The notes: a model not told the origin generated them from the letters alone. Positions 9,080-20,097 are shown, numbered from the stretch's first letter. The stretch is DNA of 64,000 nucleotides from CAVSLM01 sp963728895 (GCA_963728895.1 CAVSLM010000007.1:186001-250000), one strand, 5' to 3'. Made by a program: numbers and translations.

Positions 9080-9948
9080 CGCAGCACCTGCGCGGCGATC
9101 TCCCGGCAGCGGCACGTGAGCGGACCGGGCGTGCCGTAGTCGCGCTGCGCCAGGCGCCGCAGCGGCCATACGCCGATGACGGCGTTGCAGACGAAGGCTT
9201 CGTCGGCCGCCGTAACGTCCGCGAGCGACAGGCCGGCGATGGCCACCCGCGTGCCGCTGCCGCGCAAACGCTCCAGGATCATGCCGCGCATGATGCCAGC
9301 GACCCCACAATGTGACAAATCGGGCGTCATCAGCTCACCGTGCGCGGCGATGAACAGATTGCTCATGGTGCCGCCGATCACCCGATCGGCTTCATCGAGC
9401 ACGATTCCCTCGGCAATGTGTGCATCGTCCCACTCGGCGCGGGCCAGCACCTGCTCCAGGCGATTGAGGTGCTTCAGTCCGGCAAGCCTGCAATTGCGGG
9501 CCAGACGCGTATCGCACAGGCGCGCCACGATACCCCGTTCGCACCACTCGACAGGATGATCCGGCCACGGGTGCAGGCTGAGGATGCGCGTCGGCTGCGG
9601 CGCGCGAGGAGGACGATAGCCGCGCGTACCCGCGCCGCGCGTGACGATGAGCTTGGCGACACTGCGTGCCGCCCCGCGGCAGAGCACCCCGAGCTCGCGC
9701 TCCAGGAGGTCGGCGGGCGGTGCGGCGAAGCCGAGCGTACGGCAGCCCAGCTCCAGGCGGCTGCGATGCCGCGACCACAGCGGCACACGCCCGTCACTCA
9801 CCGCCATGGTTTCGAAGACGCCGTCCCCATATAGCAGGCCGCGATCGTCGGCCCTGACGGTGTCGCCCGGCGCGCCGTTGATCAGCACAGTCCGCCGCCG
9901 GGCACCGGGCCGTCGTTGCGCACCGCTGGCGCGGAGCATTGGCTGCAT
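9076..9948 (-). CDS. pabC: Aminodeoxychorismate lyase (PLP-dependent class IV)
   Basis: A fold-type IV PLP enzyme making p-aminobenzoate from aminodeoxychorismate for folate. Motifs: DDRGLLYGDGVFETM near residue 34, the PLP lysine in GLKHLNRLEQVLAR near residue 160, and EGIVLDEADRVIGGTMSNLF. The apparent 290 residues exceed the usual 270; the first about 20 residues (basic, QRRPGARRR) may be untranslated, with a GTG at the TVLINGAPG segment as an alternative start. The end overlaps mltG by 4 nt and fabF lies upstream, the E. coli order. Confidence 0.9.
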   Translation of the reverse strand: MQPMLRASGAQRRPGARRRTVLINGAPGDTVRADDRGLLYGDGVFETMAVSDGRVPLWSRHRSRLELGCRTLGFAAPPADLLERELGVLCRGAARSVAKLIVTRGAGTRGYRPPRAPQPTRILSLHPWPDHPVEWCERGIVARLCDTRLARNCRLAGLKHLNRLEQVLARAEWDDAHIAEGIVLDEADRVIGGTMSNLFIAAHGELMTPDLSHCGVAGIMRGMILERLRGSGTRVAIAGLSLADVTAADEAFVCNAVIGVWPLRRLAQRDYGTPGPLTCRCREIAAQVLR

Positions 9949-10008
9949 AGAGGGCTGTGAAATCGGCAGTGACGAGCGCCCCCGAGGAGCGCCGCGGCGC
10001 GCAGATGC

Positions 10009-11250
10009 TCAGACGAGCCTGCGCAGGGCGAGCGTGCCGTTGGTGCCACCGAAGCCGAAGGAGTTGGACAGCGCCACGTCGATCTTCATGCGCCGTGCAG
10101 CGCCGGGAACGTAATCGAGGTCGCAGTCCGGATCGGGCGTGACCAGGTTGATGGTGGGAGGAGCGATCTGGTCGCGGATCGCCAGCACCGTGAACACCGC
10201 CTCCACGCCGCCCGCCGCGCCCAGCAGATGACCGGTCATGGACTTGGTTGAGCTCATCGCCACCTTGGTGGCGTGCGCGCCCAACGCGACCTTTACTGCC
10301 TCGGTCTCCGCCTTGTCGCCCGCCGGCGTGGAGGTGCCGTGGGCGTTGATGTAGTCGACCTCATCCGGGTTGAGGCCGGCGTCGTGCAGTGCATTGCGCA
10401 TGCAGCGCATGGCGCCCGCACCGCCTTCCGCGGGCAGGGTCATGTGGTAGGCGTCGCCGCCCAGTCCGTAGCCCACGACTTCCGCGTAGATTTGTGCACC
10501 GCGCCGTCGCGCGTGCTCGTACTCCTCCACCACCACCACACCGGCGCCGTCACTCAGGACGAAACCGTCGCGGTCGCGATCGAACGGGCGGCTCGCGCCC
10601 TGCGGATCCTCGTTGCGCGTGGACAGCGCACGTGCAGAGGCGAAGCCGCCGACACCGGTCGGGCAGGTGGCCATCTCCGCTCCGCCTGCAATCATGACAT
10701 CGGCATCGCCATAGGCAATGATGCGTGCCGCCTCACCGATGTTGTGCGTGCCCGTGGTGCAGGCGGTGACGATGGCAATGTTCGGACCCTGCATTCCGTA
10801 CATGATGGACAGGTTGCCCGAGATCATGTTGATGATGCAGCTTGGCACGAAGAAGGGAGAAATCCTGCGCGCACCGCCCTCGAGATACGCCGAGTGATTG
10901 CGCTCGATGCCCGGCAGGCCGCCGATGCCGGAGCCGATGGCGACTCCGATGCGTTCTGCGTTGCGCTCCGTCACCACGATGCCGGAATCGCGTATCGCCT
11001 GCACCGCGGCGCCGATGCCGTAATGGATGAACGGATCCATTTTCTTGAGCTCTTTGGCGGCGACATATTGCGTGGCGTCGAAACCGCGCACTTCACCGCC
11101 GAAGCGCACCGGAAAGGTCGAAGCGTCGAACTGGGTGATCGGGCCGATGCCGCTGCGTCCGGCCAGGATGTTCTCCCAGGCTTCGTTCACCGAATTGCCC
11201 ACCGGAGAGATGATTCCGAGGCCGGTGATCACCACGCGCCGTTTTGCCAA
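10009..11250 (-). CDS. fabF: Beta-ketoacyl-ACP synthase II
   Basis: Condenses malonyl-ACP with acyl-ACP in fatty-acid elongation. Catalytic triad of KAS II visible: the nucleophile Cys in VTACTTGTHNIGEAA near residue 163, His in INAHGTSTPAGDKAET near 303 and His in SMTGHLLGAAGGVEA near 340. A TTG start at 11250 gives LAKRRVVITGLGIISPVGN, co-linear with the E. coli N-terminus, 413 residues exactly like E. coli FabF, and has GAGGG 7 nt upstream. In-frame ATGs at 11271 and 11280 are alternatives adding a poorly conserved extension. Confidence 0.94.
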   Translation of the reverse strand: MAKRRVVITGLGIISPVGNSVNEAWENILAGRSGIGPITQFDASTFPVRFGGEVRGFDATQYVAAKELKKMDPFIHYGIGAAVQAIRDSGIVVTERNAERIGVAIGSGIGGLPGIERNHSAYLEGGARRISPFFVPSCIINMISGNLSIMYGMQGPNIAIVTACTTGTHNIGEAARIIAYGDADVMIAGGAEMATCPTGVGGFASARALSTRNEDPQGASRPFDRDRDGFVLSDGAGVVVVEEYEHARRRGAQIYAEVVGYGLGGDAYHMTLPAEGGAGAMRCMRNALHDAGLNPDEVDYINAHGTSTPAGDKAETEAVKVALGAHATKVAMSSTKSMTGHLLGAAGGVEAVFTVLAIRDQIAPPTINLVTPDPDCDLDYVPGAARRMKIDVALSNSFGFGGTNGTLALRRLV

Positions 11251-11413
11251 AACACTACCCTCTCGTTGCATGCCGGCCACAAAATGACCCGGCCTGCGAT
11301 CTGTGTTCAGGAGGAACTACCGAGATGCCGCGAATCCCCAGGCTGCTCCGATGCACGAAGTCCGGTTTGGCGCAATCCGCCGGATCTGCCGATCGCCCTG
11401 GAGCCGACAGGAA

Positions 11414-11446
11414 AGGCCGCTACGACACGGATGGGCGTGGCGGCCT
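11414..11446 (-). terminator. Hairpin between acpP and fabF, possible attenuator
   Basis: Seven-base arms AGGCCGC and GCGGCCT (11414-11420 and 11440-11446) form a hairpin with a loop of about 19 nt in the leftward acpP-fabF transcript, followed by a short pyrimidine tract (TTTCC). The T-tract is weak, so partial termination is more likely than full. It could help ACP outproduce FabF; this is inference. Confidence 0.35.
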
Positions 11447-11462
11447 CGCTGAAGCGGAGCGC

Positions 11463-11699
11463 TCAGCCGAGGTGCGAATTGATGTAGTCGACCGCCTGCT
11501 GAACCGTGGTGATCTTTTCGGCTTCCTCATCGGGAATTTCGCACTCGAACTCCTCCTCGAGAGCCATCACCAGCTCCACGGTGTCGAGGGAGTCGGCGCC
11601 AAGATCGTCGACGAAGGAAGACTCGTTGGTTACCTCTTCCTCCTTGACCCCCAATTGCTCCACGACGATTTTCTTGACCCGTTCATCGACGTTGCTCAT
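11463..11699 (-). CDS. acpP: Acyl carrier protein
   Basis: A 78-residue acidic four-helix carrier of growing acyl chains. The 4'-phosphopantetheine serine lies in DDLGADSLDTVELVMALEEE near residue 37, and the rest is nearly E. coli-like (VKKIVVEQLGVKEEEV). A strong Shine-Dalgarno (GGAGGA) precedes the ATG. The 140 nt upstream to fabG contain a possible -10 (TACAAT) without a convincing -35, so extra transcription of acpP is possible but not shown. Confidence 0.97.
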   Translation of the reverse strand: MSNVDERVKKIVVEQLGVKEEEVTNESSFVDDLGADSLDTVELVMALEEEFECEIPDEEAEKITTVQQAVDYINSHLG

Positions 11700-11840
11700 G
11701 GTGTTGAATTCCTCCCGGCGTAAGTGCCGCAGCGACGGCTGCGGCCGGTATTGTAGTGAAAAGCGCCTCTACGTGCCACAAGACGGGCAGCGCGTATGAG
11801 CACCCCGTGATAAAGCGATATGTGGCCCGCACGCGGCGGC

Positions 11841-12587
11841 TCAGCCCATGTACATCCCGCCGTTTACGTGCAACGTTTCGCCCGTGATATACGCGGCCGC
11901 GGGCGATGCCAGAAACGCCACGCACTGCGCAACGTCCTCGGGGCTGCCGAGCCGCCCCACGGGCACCTGGGCGAGCAATGCTTCGCGTTGCTCCGCAGCC
12001 AGCGCGCGGGTCATGTCGGTTTCGATGAATCCCGGTGCGACGGCGTTCACCGTAACACCGCGGGCCCCCACTTCGCGTGCCAGCGAACGCGTGAAGCCGA
12101 TCATTCCGGCCTTGGCGGCCGCGTAATTGGTCTGTCCGGCATTGCCGGTGAAACCAACCACGGAAGCGATGTTGACGATGCGACCCTTGCGCGCCTTGAT
12201 CATGCTGCGCACGCAGGCGCGCGACAGGCGGTAGACCGATCCCAGATTGGTATCGATGATGGCGTCCCAGTCTTCGCTCTTCAGCCGCAGCAGCAGGTTG
12301 TCGCGGGTGATGCCCGCATTGTTCACCAGGATGGAAGGCGCGCCCCACGCGGCTTCGGCCGCAGTCAGCGCAGCATCGATCGAGGCCTGCTCGGTCACGT
12401 CGAGCTGTACGCCACGGGCCTCGATTCCCTGCGCCCTGAGCTCCGACTCGAGCTTGTGCGCACCGTCGGCGCGGGTCGCTGTGCCCAGCACGCGCGCGCC
12501 CTGGCGCCCGAGCTCCAGCGCGATGGCGCGTCCGATGCCGCGCGTGGCGCCGGTGACCAGGGCGATTTCCCCTGCGAGTCTTGTCAT
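11841..12587 (-). CDS. fabG: 3-oxoacyl-ACP reductase
   Basis: A 248-residue NADPH-dependent short-chain dehydrogenase reducing 3-ketoacyl-ACP. Motifs: cofactor loop VTGATRGIGRAIALELG near residues 10-26, NNAGITRDNLL near 90, the catalytic Ser in NIASVVGFTGNAGQTNYAAAK with Tyr and Lys at the YxxxK end (about 151-155), and APGFIETDMT. The ATG at 12587 overlaps the fabD stop (ATGA, 12584-12587), indicating coupled translation. Size and position match E. coli FabG (244). Confidence 0.96.
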   Translation of the reverse strand: MTRLAGEIALVTGATRGIGRAIALELGRQGARVLGTATRADGAHKLESELRAQGIEARGVQLDVTEQASIDAALTAAEAAWGAPSILVNNAGITRDNLLLRLKSEDWDAIIDTNLGSVYRLSRACVRSMIKARKGRIVNIASVVGFTGNAGQTNYAAAKAGMIGFTRSLAREVGARGVTVNAVAPGFIETDMTRALAAEQREALLAQVPVGRLGSPEDVAQCVAFLASPAAAYITGETLHVNGGMYMG

Positions 12588-13558
12588 TTCCCCTCCCCCT
12601 GCAAGGCCGCGAGCGCCGCGTCCATCGCCTGCGGATCGAGCAGCGGCAATGCCTGCAGATTGCGCACGATGCGCTTGTTGAGCCCGGTGAGCACCTTGCC
12701 CGGACCGCACTCGAGCAGCACCCGCGTGCCGTGCTCCGCCATGCGCTGTACGGTCGCAGTCCAGCGCACCGGAGAATAGAGCTGGCGCAGCAGCGCGGCA
12801 CGAATCTCATCCGGCTCGGCGTGGAACGCGACATCGGCGTTGTGCAATACCGGAATGCGCGGCGCCCGCAGGTCAACGCCCGACAGTCGTTCGGCGAGAC
12901 CCTCGGCCGCCGGTCGCATCAGCTCGCAATGCGACGGCACGCTGACTGCCAGCGTAACCGCGCGTTTGGCGCCGGCCTGGCGTGCCAGCGCCGCCACGCG
13001 CTCGACCGCAGCGCCGTGCCCCGCAACCACCACCTGCCCGGGCGCATTGAAATTCGCCGGCGCGACCACCTCGCCCTGCGCGGCCTGCGCGCACAGTGCC
13101 TGCACCTGCGCGTCCTCCAGTCCGAGTATCGCCGCCATGCTGCCGGTGCCGGCGGGAACCGCCTGCTGCATGCGCCGGCCGCGCTCGGCCACCAGCGCGA
13201 CCGCGTCCGCGTACCGCAGCGCGCCCGCACACACCAGCGCCGTGTACTCCCCCAGGCTGTGCCCGGCAAGCCGTGCCGGCAACACACCTCCGCGGGCACG
13301 CCAGCAGCGCCATACCGCCACGCCCGCAGCGAGCAGCACGGGCTGCGTGCGCTCGGTCCGGTTGAGCTCCACCTCCGGGCCTTCCTGCACCAGGCGCCAG
13401 AGATCGTAGCCCAGCACCTCGGAGGCTTCCGCGAAGGTTTCCCGCACCTGCGGGCAGCCATCGGCCAGTGGCGCCAGCATGCCGAGCGATTGCGAACCCT
13501 GACCCGGAAAGGCAAAGGCGAGCACTGCGTCGGTTTCGGTGGAGTCGTCGCTGATCAT
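12584..13558 (-). CDS. fabD: Malonyl-CoA-ACP transacylase
   Basis: A 324-residue transferase that loads malonyl groups from CoA onto ACP. It shows FAFPGQGSQSLGML near residue 14, the nucleophile Ser in LAGHSLGEYTALVCAGAL near residue 97, the conserved Arg in the VAERGRRMQQAVP segment, and the catalytic His in VSVPSHCELMRPA near residue 207. Lengthwise it is close to E. coli FabD (309). It is separated from fabH by 19 nt and overlaps fabG by 4 nt, forming a tight fabHDG unit. Confidence 0.96.
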   Translation of the reverse strand: MISDDSTETDAVLAFAFPGQGSQSLGMLAPLADGCPQVRETFAEASEVLGYDLWRLVQEGPEVELNRTERTQPVLLAAGVAVWRCWRARGGVLPARLAGHSLGEYTALVCAGALRYADAVALVAERGRRMQQAVPAGTGSMAAILGLEDAQVQALCAQAAQGEVVAPANFNAPGQVVVAGHGAAVERVAALARQAGAKRAVTLAVSVPSHCELMRPAAEGLAERLSGVDLRAPRIPVLHNADVAFHAEPDEIRAALLRQLYSPVRWTATVQRMAEHGTRVLLECGPGKVLTGLNKRIVRNLQALPLLDPQAMDAALAALQGEGK

Positions 13559-13577
13559 GGTTGGCGCGAAGAACAGG

Positions 13578-14546
13578 TCAGTAGCGCACCAGCGCCGAGC
13601 CCCAGGTGAAACCGCCGCCGAAGGCCTCCATCAACAACACCTCGCCACGCCGGATGCGTCCGTCGCGCACTGCGACGTCCAGCGCCAGCGGGATCGATGC
13701 CGCCGAGGTATTGCCGTGCTCGCCGACCGTGACCACCACGCGGTCCATGGCCATCTTGAGCTTCCTTGCGGTCGCCTGGATGATGCGGATGTTGGCCTGA
13801 TGCGGGATCAGCCAGTCCACGTCGGTGCGATTCAGCGCGTTCGCCTGCAGGGTTTCGTCGACGATGCGTCCCAGCGTGTTGACCGCCATGCGGAACACTT
13901 CGTTGCCTTGCATCTCGATGTAGGCCTTGCCTTGCTGCACCTGGTCGTAGCCCTGCGAAATGCCGGCATTCACGGTCAGCAGGTTCTCGTAGCTGCCGTC
14001 GGCATGCAGGTGGGTGGTGAGAATGCCGGGCTCCTGGCTCGCCTCCAGGACCAATGCGCCGGCGCCGTCGCCGAACAGCACGCAGGTGCTGCGATCGCTC
14101 CAGTCGACAATACGCGAAAGCGTCTCCGCCCCCACCACCAGCGCGCAGCGCGCGCTGCCGGTGCGTACGAACTTCTCCGCCACGGAGAGCGCGTAAATGA
14201 AGCCGGTACACACCGCCTGCACGTCGAATGCCGGACAGCCGTGGATGTCGAGGCGCTGTTGCAGCAGACAGGCGGTGCTCGGAAACACCCGGTCGGGCGT
14301 GGTGGTGGCGACGACGATCAGATCGATGTCGGCGGGTGCACGGCCCGCTGCATCCAGTGCACGGCGGGCGGCGCCCTCGGCCAGATCGCAGGTGGTTTCG
14401 CGGCTGCTTGCAATGTGGCGCTCGCGGATGCCGGTGCGCTCCTGTATCCACTGGTCGGAGGTGTCCACCAGCTCCTCCAGGTCGCCATTGGTCAGTACCT
14501 TCTCCGGCAGGTAGCCGCCGGTACCGGTGATACGCGCGTGTTTCAA
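13578..14546 (-). CDS. fabH: Beta-ketoacyl-ACP synthase III
   Basis: A 322-residue initiation condensing enzyme using acetyl-CoA (or another acyl-CoA) and malonyl-ACP. The Cys-His-Asn triad is complete: Cys in DVQAVCTGFIYALS near residue 113, His in WLIPHQANIRII near 248 and Asn in GEHGNTSAASIPLAL near 278. N-terminus ARITGTGGYLPEKVLTN is typical. It overlaps plsX by 4 nt (14543-14546), as in the tightly packed E. coli operon. Confidence 0.96.
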   Translation of the reverse strand: MKHARITGTGGYLPEKVLTNGDLEELVDTSDQWIQERTGIRERHIASSRETTCDLAEGAARRALDAAGRAPADIDLIVVATTTPDRVFPSTACLLQQRLDIHGCPAFDVQAVCTGFIYALSVAEKFVRTGSARCALVVGAETLSRIVDWSDRSTCVLFGDGAGALVLEASQEPGILTTHLHADGSYENLLTVNAGISQGYDQVQQGKAYIEMQGNEVFRMAVNTLGRIVDETLQANALNRTDVDWLIPHQANIRIIQATARKLKMAMDRVVVTVGEHGNTSAASIPLALDVAVRDGRIRRGEVLLMEAFGGGFTWGSALVRY

Positions 14547-15589
14547 ACCACCTGCCTTTTTGCCAGTAGGGTTTGCAGCTCACGGCCGATGCGCTGCGGT
14601 ACCGCCTTGTCGACTTCCAGCATCGCGATGCGGATGGCGTTGGCGAAGGCGAACGCATCGGCCCCACCGTGGCTCTTGATGACGATGCCCTGCAGCCCGA
14701 GCAGACTGGCACCGTTGTAGCGGCGCGGATCGATCTTGCGATGGATGGCCTTCAGCACCGGCATCGCCACCACGCCGGAGAGGCGGGTGAGCGCATTGCG
14801 CCTGAAGCCGTGCTTGAGGTAATGGGCGATCATCTTCGCCACGCCTTCGCTGGTCTTGAGCGCCACGTTGCCCACGAAGCCATCGCAGACCACGATGTCC
14901 ACCGCGCCGGTAAAAATGGCGTCGCCTTCCACGAAGCCGATGTAGTTCAGTTCGCCCGCGGCAGCGAGCAGCCGCGCGGCTTCCTTGACGCGCTCGTTGC
15001 CCTTGATCTCCTCCTGGCCGATGTTGAGCAGCCCGACACGCGGGTGCTCGACATTGTCCACCGCACTTGCCAGCACCGAGCCCATCACCGCGAACTGAAA
15101 CAGCTGCTCGGCGCCGGCGTCGACATTGGCCCCCAGGTCCAGCATATGGGTATGACCGTCGATGCAGGGAATGGTGGTGATGATCGCCGGGCGGTCGATA
15201 CCGGGCAGCATCTTCAGCACGTAGCGTGCGGTCGCCACCAGCGCCCCGGTATTGCCGGCACTCACGCAGGCATGGGCCAGCTCTTCCTTGACCAGATTGA
15301 GCGCGACGCGCATGGAGGAGTCTTTCTTCAGGCGCAGCGCCTGCGACGGGAGATCGTCCATCTCGACACGCTGCGAGGCATGATGAATGGTGAGACGCGC
15401 GCTGCGCCCCCCGCCCGCCTCGCGCAGTGCCCGCGCAATCACCGGCTCGTCACCGACCATGACGAGCTGCAGACCCGGGTACTCGCGCAATACCTGCAGA
15501 GCGGCAGGAATGACGCTGCTCGGTCCATGATCGCCCCCCATCGCGTCAAGCGCGATGGTGACGGCACGCGTGGCGGCAGCCCCCATCAT
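14543..15589 (-). CDS. plsX: Phosphate acyltransferase PlsX
   Basis: A 348-residue enzyme forming acyl-phosphate from acyl-ACP for phospholipid synthesis. Motifs: IALDAMGGDHGPSSVIPAAL near residue 11, HASQRVEMDD, AHACVSAGNTGALVATARYVL, and FVEGDAIFTGAVDIVVCDGFV-type core (seen in two adjacent blocks). The genuine start may be the second Met (15586). It sits between rpmF and fabH, with an rpmF stop-to-start gap of 33 nt. The length equals the family average (about 340-356). Confidence 0.95.
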   Translation of the reverse strand: MMGAAATRAVTIALDAMGGDHGPSSVIPAALQVLREYPGLQLVMVGDEPVIARALREAGGGRSARLTIHHASQRVEMDDLPSQALRLKKDSSMRVALNLVKEELAHACVSAGNTGALVATARYVLKMLPGIDRPAIITTIPCIDGHTHMLDLGANVDAGAEQLFQFAVMGSVLASAVDNVEHPRVGLLNIGQEEIKGNERVKEAARLLAAAGELNYIGFVEGDAIFTGAVDIVVCDGFVGNVALKTSEGVAKMIAHYLKHGFRRNALTRLSGVVAMPVLKAIHRKIDPRRYNGASLLGLQGIVIKSHGGADAFAFANAIRIAMLEVDKAVPQRIGRELQTLLAKRQVV

Positions 15590-15622
15590 CCGCAGCGTCG
15601 TGACGCCAAGGGCCGCCCGACG

Positions 15623-15802
15623 TCAGTCTTCTTCCGTTGCGATAACCTTGCGCCCGCGGTAGTAGCCGTCGGGGCTGATGTGGTGGCGACGGTGCGCTTC
15701 GCCCGTGGTCGGCTCAATGGACAGCGCCGGCGCCTGCAGGGCATCGTGGGCGCGGCGCATGCCGCGCCGGGAAGGAGTTTTGCGACGCTTCTGTACGGCC
15801 AT
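15623..15802 (-). CDS. rpmF: Large ribosomal subunit protein bL32
   Basis: A 59-residue basic ribosomal protein. The sequence begins MAVQKRRKTPSRRGMRRAHD, continues LSIEPTTGEAHRRHHISPDG and ends with acidic residues after RKVIATEED, matching bL32 end to end. There are no paired cysteines, so it is the Zn-independent form usual in Proteobacteria. It lies 22 nt after yceD, in the conserved yceD-rpmF-plsX order, so it is probably cotranscribed from the promoter ahead of yceD. Confidence 0.96.
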   Translation of the reverse strand: MAVQKRRKTPSRRGMRRAHDALQAPALSIEPTTGEAHRRHHISPDGYYRGRKVIATEED

Positions 15803-15824
15803 GGCCGGGTCTCCTGATTCTCGC

Positions 15825-16346
15825 TCAATCTTTGCGCTTCAGTGCGCGCAGGACTCCGAACGGATTGGACGCCTCCTGCGGCCCCTCCGCAGCCTCGGCA
15901 TCGTGTTCCGCGCCCGGCGCACGGCAGCGCGGATTTTCGTGTAGCGCCACGACCGGTAACGCCAGCAACAGCTCATCCTCGATGATGTCGGAGAGCGCCA
16001 TTGGATGCGGCTCCACCAGCAGCGGTTCGTAGCGTTCCGGCAGACGTGCCGCCTCCGCCTCGCTGCCGACCAGCCCGAGGGACAGCTGTGCGTCTACGGG
16101 GAAATCCATCGGCTCGAGACAGCGCTGACACACCGGCGCCAGTCGTGCCCGCACCGACCCGCGCAGGAACGGGATGCGCCCCTCGTCCGTGCCGAACTGC
16201 AGATCCACCTCGACCGTTCCCGCGGGCAGCGTCTCGAGCGCGGCACTCAACCTGCGCATTCCCGCGAGCGCGATCTGCCCGTGCAGGCGCTGCCCTGCCG
16301 CCGCCAGACGCAGCGGTTCCACCCGGGCCGGCAGATGCTCCGACAT
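15825..16346 (-). CDS. yceD: YceD/DUF177 family protein (23S rRNA accumulation protein)
   Basis: A 173-residue DUF177 protein. In E. coli YceD is linked to 23S rRNA accumulation, and the family is almost always next to rpmF. Seen: a central CxxC in LAPVCQRCLEPMDFPVD near residue 80, HPMALSDIIEDELLLALPVV, and a final C in NPRCRAPGAEHD. The ATG at 16346 sits only a few bases after a strong promoter -10 (see 16356-16385), which would make the transcript leaderless or nearly so. No upstream in-frame Met with better support was found. Confidence 0.9.
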   Translation of the reverse strand: MSEHLPARVEPLRLAAAGQRLHGQIALAGMRRLSAALETLPAGTVEVDLQFGTDEGRIPFLRGSVRARLAPVCQRCLEPMDFPVDAQLSLGLVGSEAEAARLPERYEPLLVEPHPMALSDIIEDELLLALPVVALHENPRCRAPGAEHDAEAAEGPQEASNPFGVLRALKRKD

Positions 16347-16355
16347 AAGCCGCGC

Positions 16356-16385
16356 ATGATATCGCCCGTGCGCGCCCGCTGTCAA
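16356..16385 (-). promoter_or_regulatory. Strong sigma-70-type promoter for yceD-rpmF-plsX-fab
   Basis: On the minus strand TTGACA (16385-16380) is followed after 18 nt by TATCAT (16361-16356), a perfect -35 and a 5/6 -10. A start site about 7 nt downstream would be near 16349, three bases before the yceD ATG. Confidence 0.6.
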
Positions 16386-16451
16386 AGACATCGCGCGGCG
16401 CGAGTGCCTTGATCCTGCGTCAGTTCGCGCACCGGGCGGCGGCGCCCCGAC

Positions 16452-16481
16452 TTGACACACCGCGCCCACTTCACGTAGAAA
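16452..16481 (+). promoter_or_regulatory. Possible sigma-70 promoter for pycA
   Basis: TTGACA at 16452-16457 is a perfect -35. After 18 nt comes TAGAAA (16476-16481), a moderate -10 (4/6). It lies 121 nt before the GTG start of the biotin carboxylase gene and diverges from the yceD promoter. Confidence 0.45.
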
Positions 16482-16602
16482 CCCCCGCATCGCGCCCAAC
16501 CGCGGCAAAGCCGATGCGGGCAACCTGGGCTACCCTGTTCCTCAGTGCACCCGGCACGTCGAGCGGTGCATGCGAGGTTGGCATCGGACCCGAGGACGCA
16601 CT

Positions 16603-18021
<1,419 letters not shown>

Positions 18022-18118
18022 ACCTCCGCCGCGGGCGCCTTCCGCCCCGGCGCAATGCGCGCAGGCCGTGCTAGAATCCTCTGCCGGTCACCTCCACCCA
18101 ACGTCGACGAATTCAGCG

Positions 18119-19953
18119 ATGCCCAAGGTTCATCTTACTGAAACCGTGCTGCGCGACGCCCATCAGTCGCTGATCGCAACCCGCATGCGCACCGAGGACA
18201 TGCTCCCGGCCTGCCCGCGGCTGGACCGTGCCGGATACTGGTCGCTGGAGATGTGGGGCGGTGCCACGTTCGATGCCTGCCTGCGTTTCCTGAAGGAAGA
18301 CCCTTGGGAGCGGCTGCGGCGCCTGCGCGAGGCATTGCCGAACACCCGGCTGCAGATGCTGCTGCGCGGGCAGAACCTGCTCGGCTATCGTCACTACTCG
18401 CGACGACGTGGTGGAAGCATTCGTGGCGCGCGCCGCGGCCGACGGCATCGACGTGTTCCGCATCTTCGACGCCATGAACGACCTGCGCAACATGCGCGTG
18501 TCCATCGACGCCGTGAAGAAAGCGGGCAAACACGCCCAGGGCGCGATTTGCTACACCACCAGCCCGGTGCACGGCATCCCGCAGTTCGTGGCCATGGGGC
18601 GAGAGCTGGAGCGCATGGGCTGCGACAGCATCGCCATCAAGGACATGGCCGGCCTGCTGACGCCGCTGGTGGCCGGCGCTCTCGCGCACGAGCTGGCGGG
18701 TGCGGTGCAGATCCCCATTCACCTGCACACCCATGCCACGGCCGGTCTGGCCGACATGTGTCACATCAAGGCGATCGAGAACGGCTGCGCGCACATCGAC
18801 ACCGCCATTTCCGCCTTCGCCGGCGGCGCCAGCCATCCGGCCACCGAGAGCATGGTCGCCGCGCTGCGCGGCACCGAATACGACACCGGCATGGATCTGT
18901 CGCTGCTGCAGGAGCTCGGGTTCTATTTCCGCGAAGTGCGCAAGAAGTATCACCAGTTCGAAAGCGAGTTCACCGGTCTCGACACCCGCGTGCAGGTCAA
19001 CCAGGTGCCGGGCGGAATGATCTCCAACATGTACAGTGCAACTACGCGAGCAGGGCGCGCTCAACCGCATCAATGACGTGCTGGAGGAAATCCCCCGGGT
19101 GCGTGAGGACCTGGGCTTTCCGCCGCTGGTGACGCCGACCTCGCAGATCGTCGGCACCCAGGCGGTACTGAACGTGCTCACCGGTACGCGCTACAAGACC
19201 ATCACCAATGAGGTCAAGCTATACCTGCAGGGCCGGTACGGCCGCACTCCGGGCCCGGTCAACTCCATCGTGCGACTGCAGGCCATCGGCAACGAGGACG
19301 TCATCGAATGCCGCCCGGCCGACCTGCTGCGCGACGAAATGGAAAATCTGCGCGACGACATCGGCGCACTGGCGCGCTCCGACGAGGACGTGTTGATCTT
19401 CGCGATGTTCCCGGAGATCGGTCGCAACTTTCTCGAGCACCGCCAGGCCGGCACTCTGCGCCCCGAGCCGCTGGAGCCGCCACAACCGCCCCAGGAAGCC
19501 CCAAAGGGTCCGGTGGAATTCAACGTCACACTGCACGGTGAGACCTACCACATCAAGGTGACGGGTGCCGGCCATCGCACCCAGGACAAGCGCCCCTTCT
19601 ACGTCTCGGTCGATGGCGTGCCGGAAGAGATCCTGGTGGAGACGCTGGCCGAGCTGAGCGTTGAACCGACCGCTGCGGGCACCGGGGGCGCCCAGGCCAG
19701 GAGCACCGGCAGCAGTCTGCCGCGCGCCACCGCGCCGGGACACGTCACCACCTCCATGCCCGGCACCATCGTCGACGTACTGGTCAAGGTGGGCGACGCC
19801 GTGAAGGCCGGCGATCCGCTGCTGGTCACCGAGGCCATGAAAATGGAAACCGAGGTGCAGGCGCCGATCTCCGGCAGCGTCGCCGCCGTCCACGTCGCCA
19901 AGGGCGACGCCGTGAATCCGGACGAGGCCCTGATCGAGATCACTGCGGCCTGA
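18119..19953 (+). CDS. pycB: Pyruvate carboxylase subunit B / oxaloacetate decarboxylase alpha-like, two frameshifts
   Basis: About 611 residues once two breaks are joined. Carboxyltransferase TIM barrel: ETVLRDAHQSLIATRMRT, EMWGGATFDACLRFLKEDPW, the carbamylated lysine motif IAIKDMAGLLTPL and metal-binding HLHTHATAGLADM. A PYC_OADA domain and an alanine/proline linker precede a C-terminal biotinyl domain with TEAMKMETEVQAPISG. Frame is lost near 18399-18402 (after GYRHY) and near 19038 (after ISNMYS); each is one extra base, and conservation resumes at once. It transfers CO2 from biotin to pyruvate. No oadB or oadG is nearby, favouring carboxylase over sodium-pump decarboxylase. Single-base sequencing errors are likely; a pseudogene is possible. 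Confidence 0.85.
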
Positions 19954-20097
19954 GCGGCAGCGCCGTTCGCATCGGCCAGCGCACGCCATGAAACGCAAGT
20001 GCCGTTCACGTGTCTTGCGCAGTGGCGTGCGACCGCGGTTCGCGCGTGGAACTTTTCCGACATCGATGCGTGCACCCGTATTGCGCACTCCCGGGCC

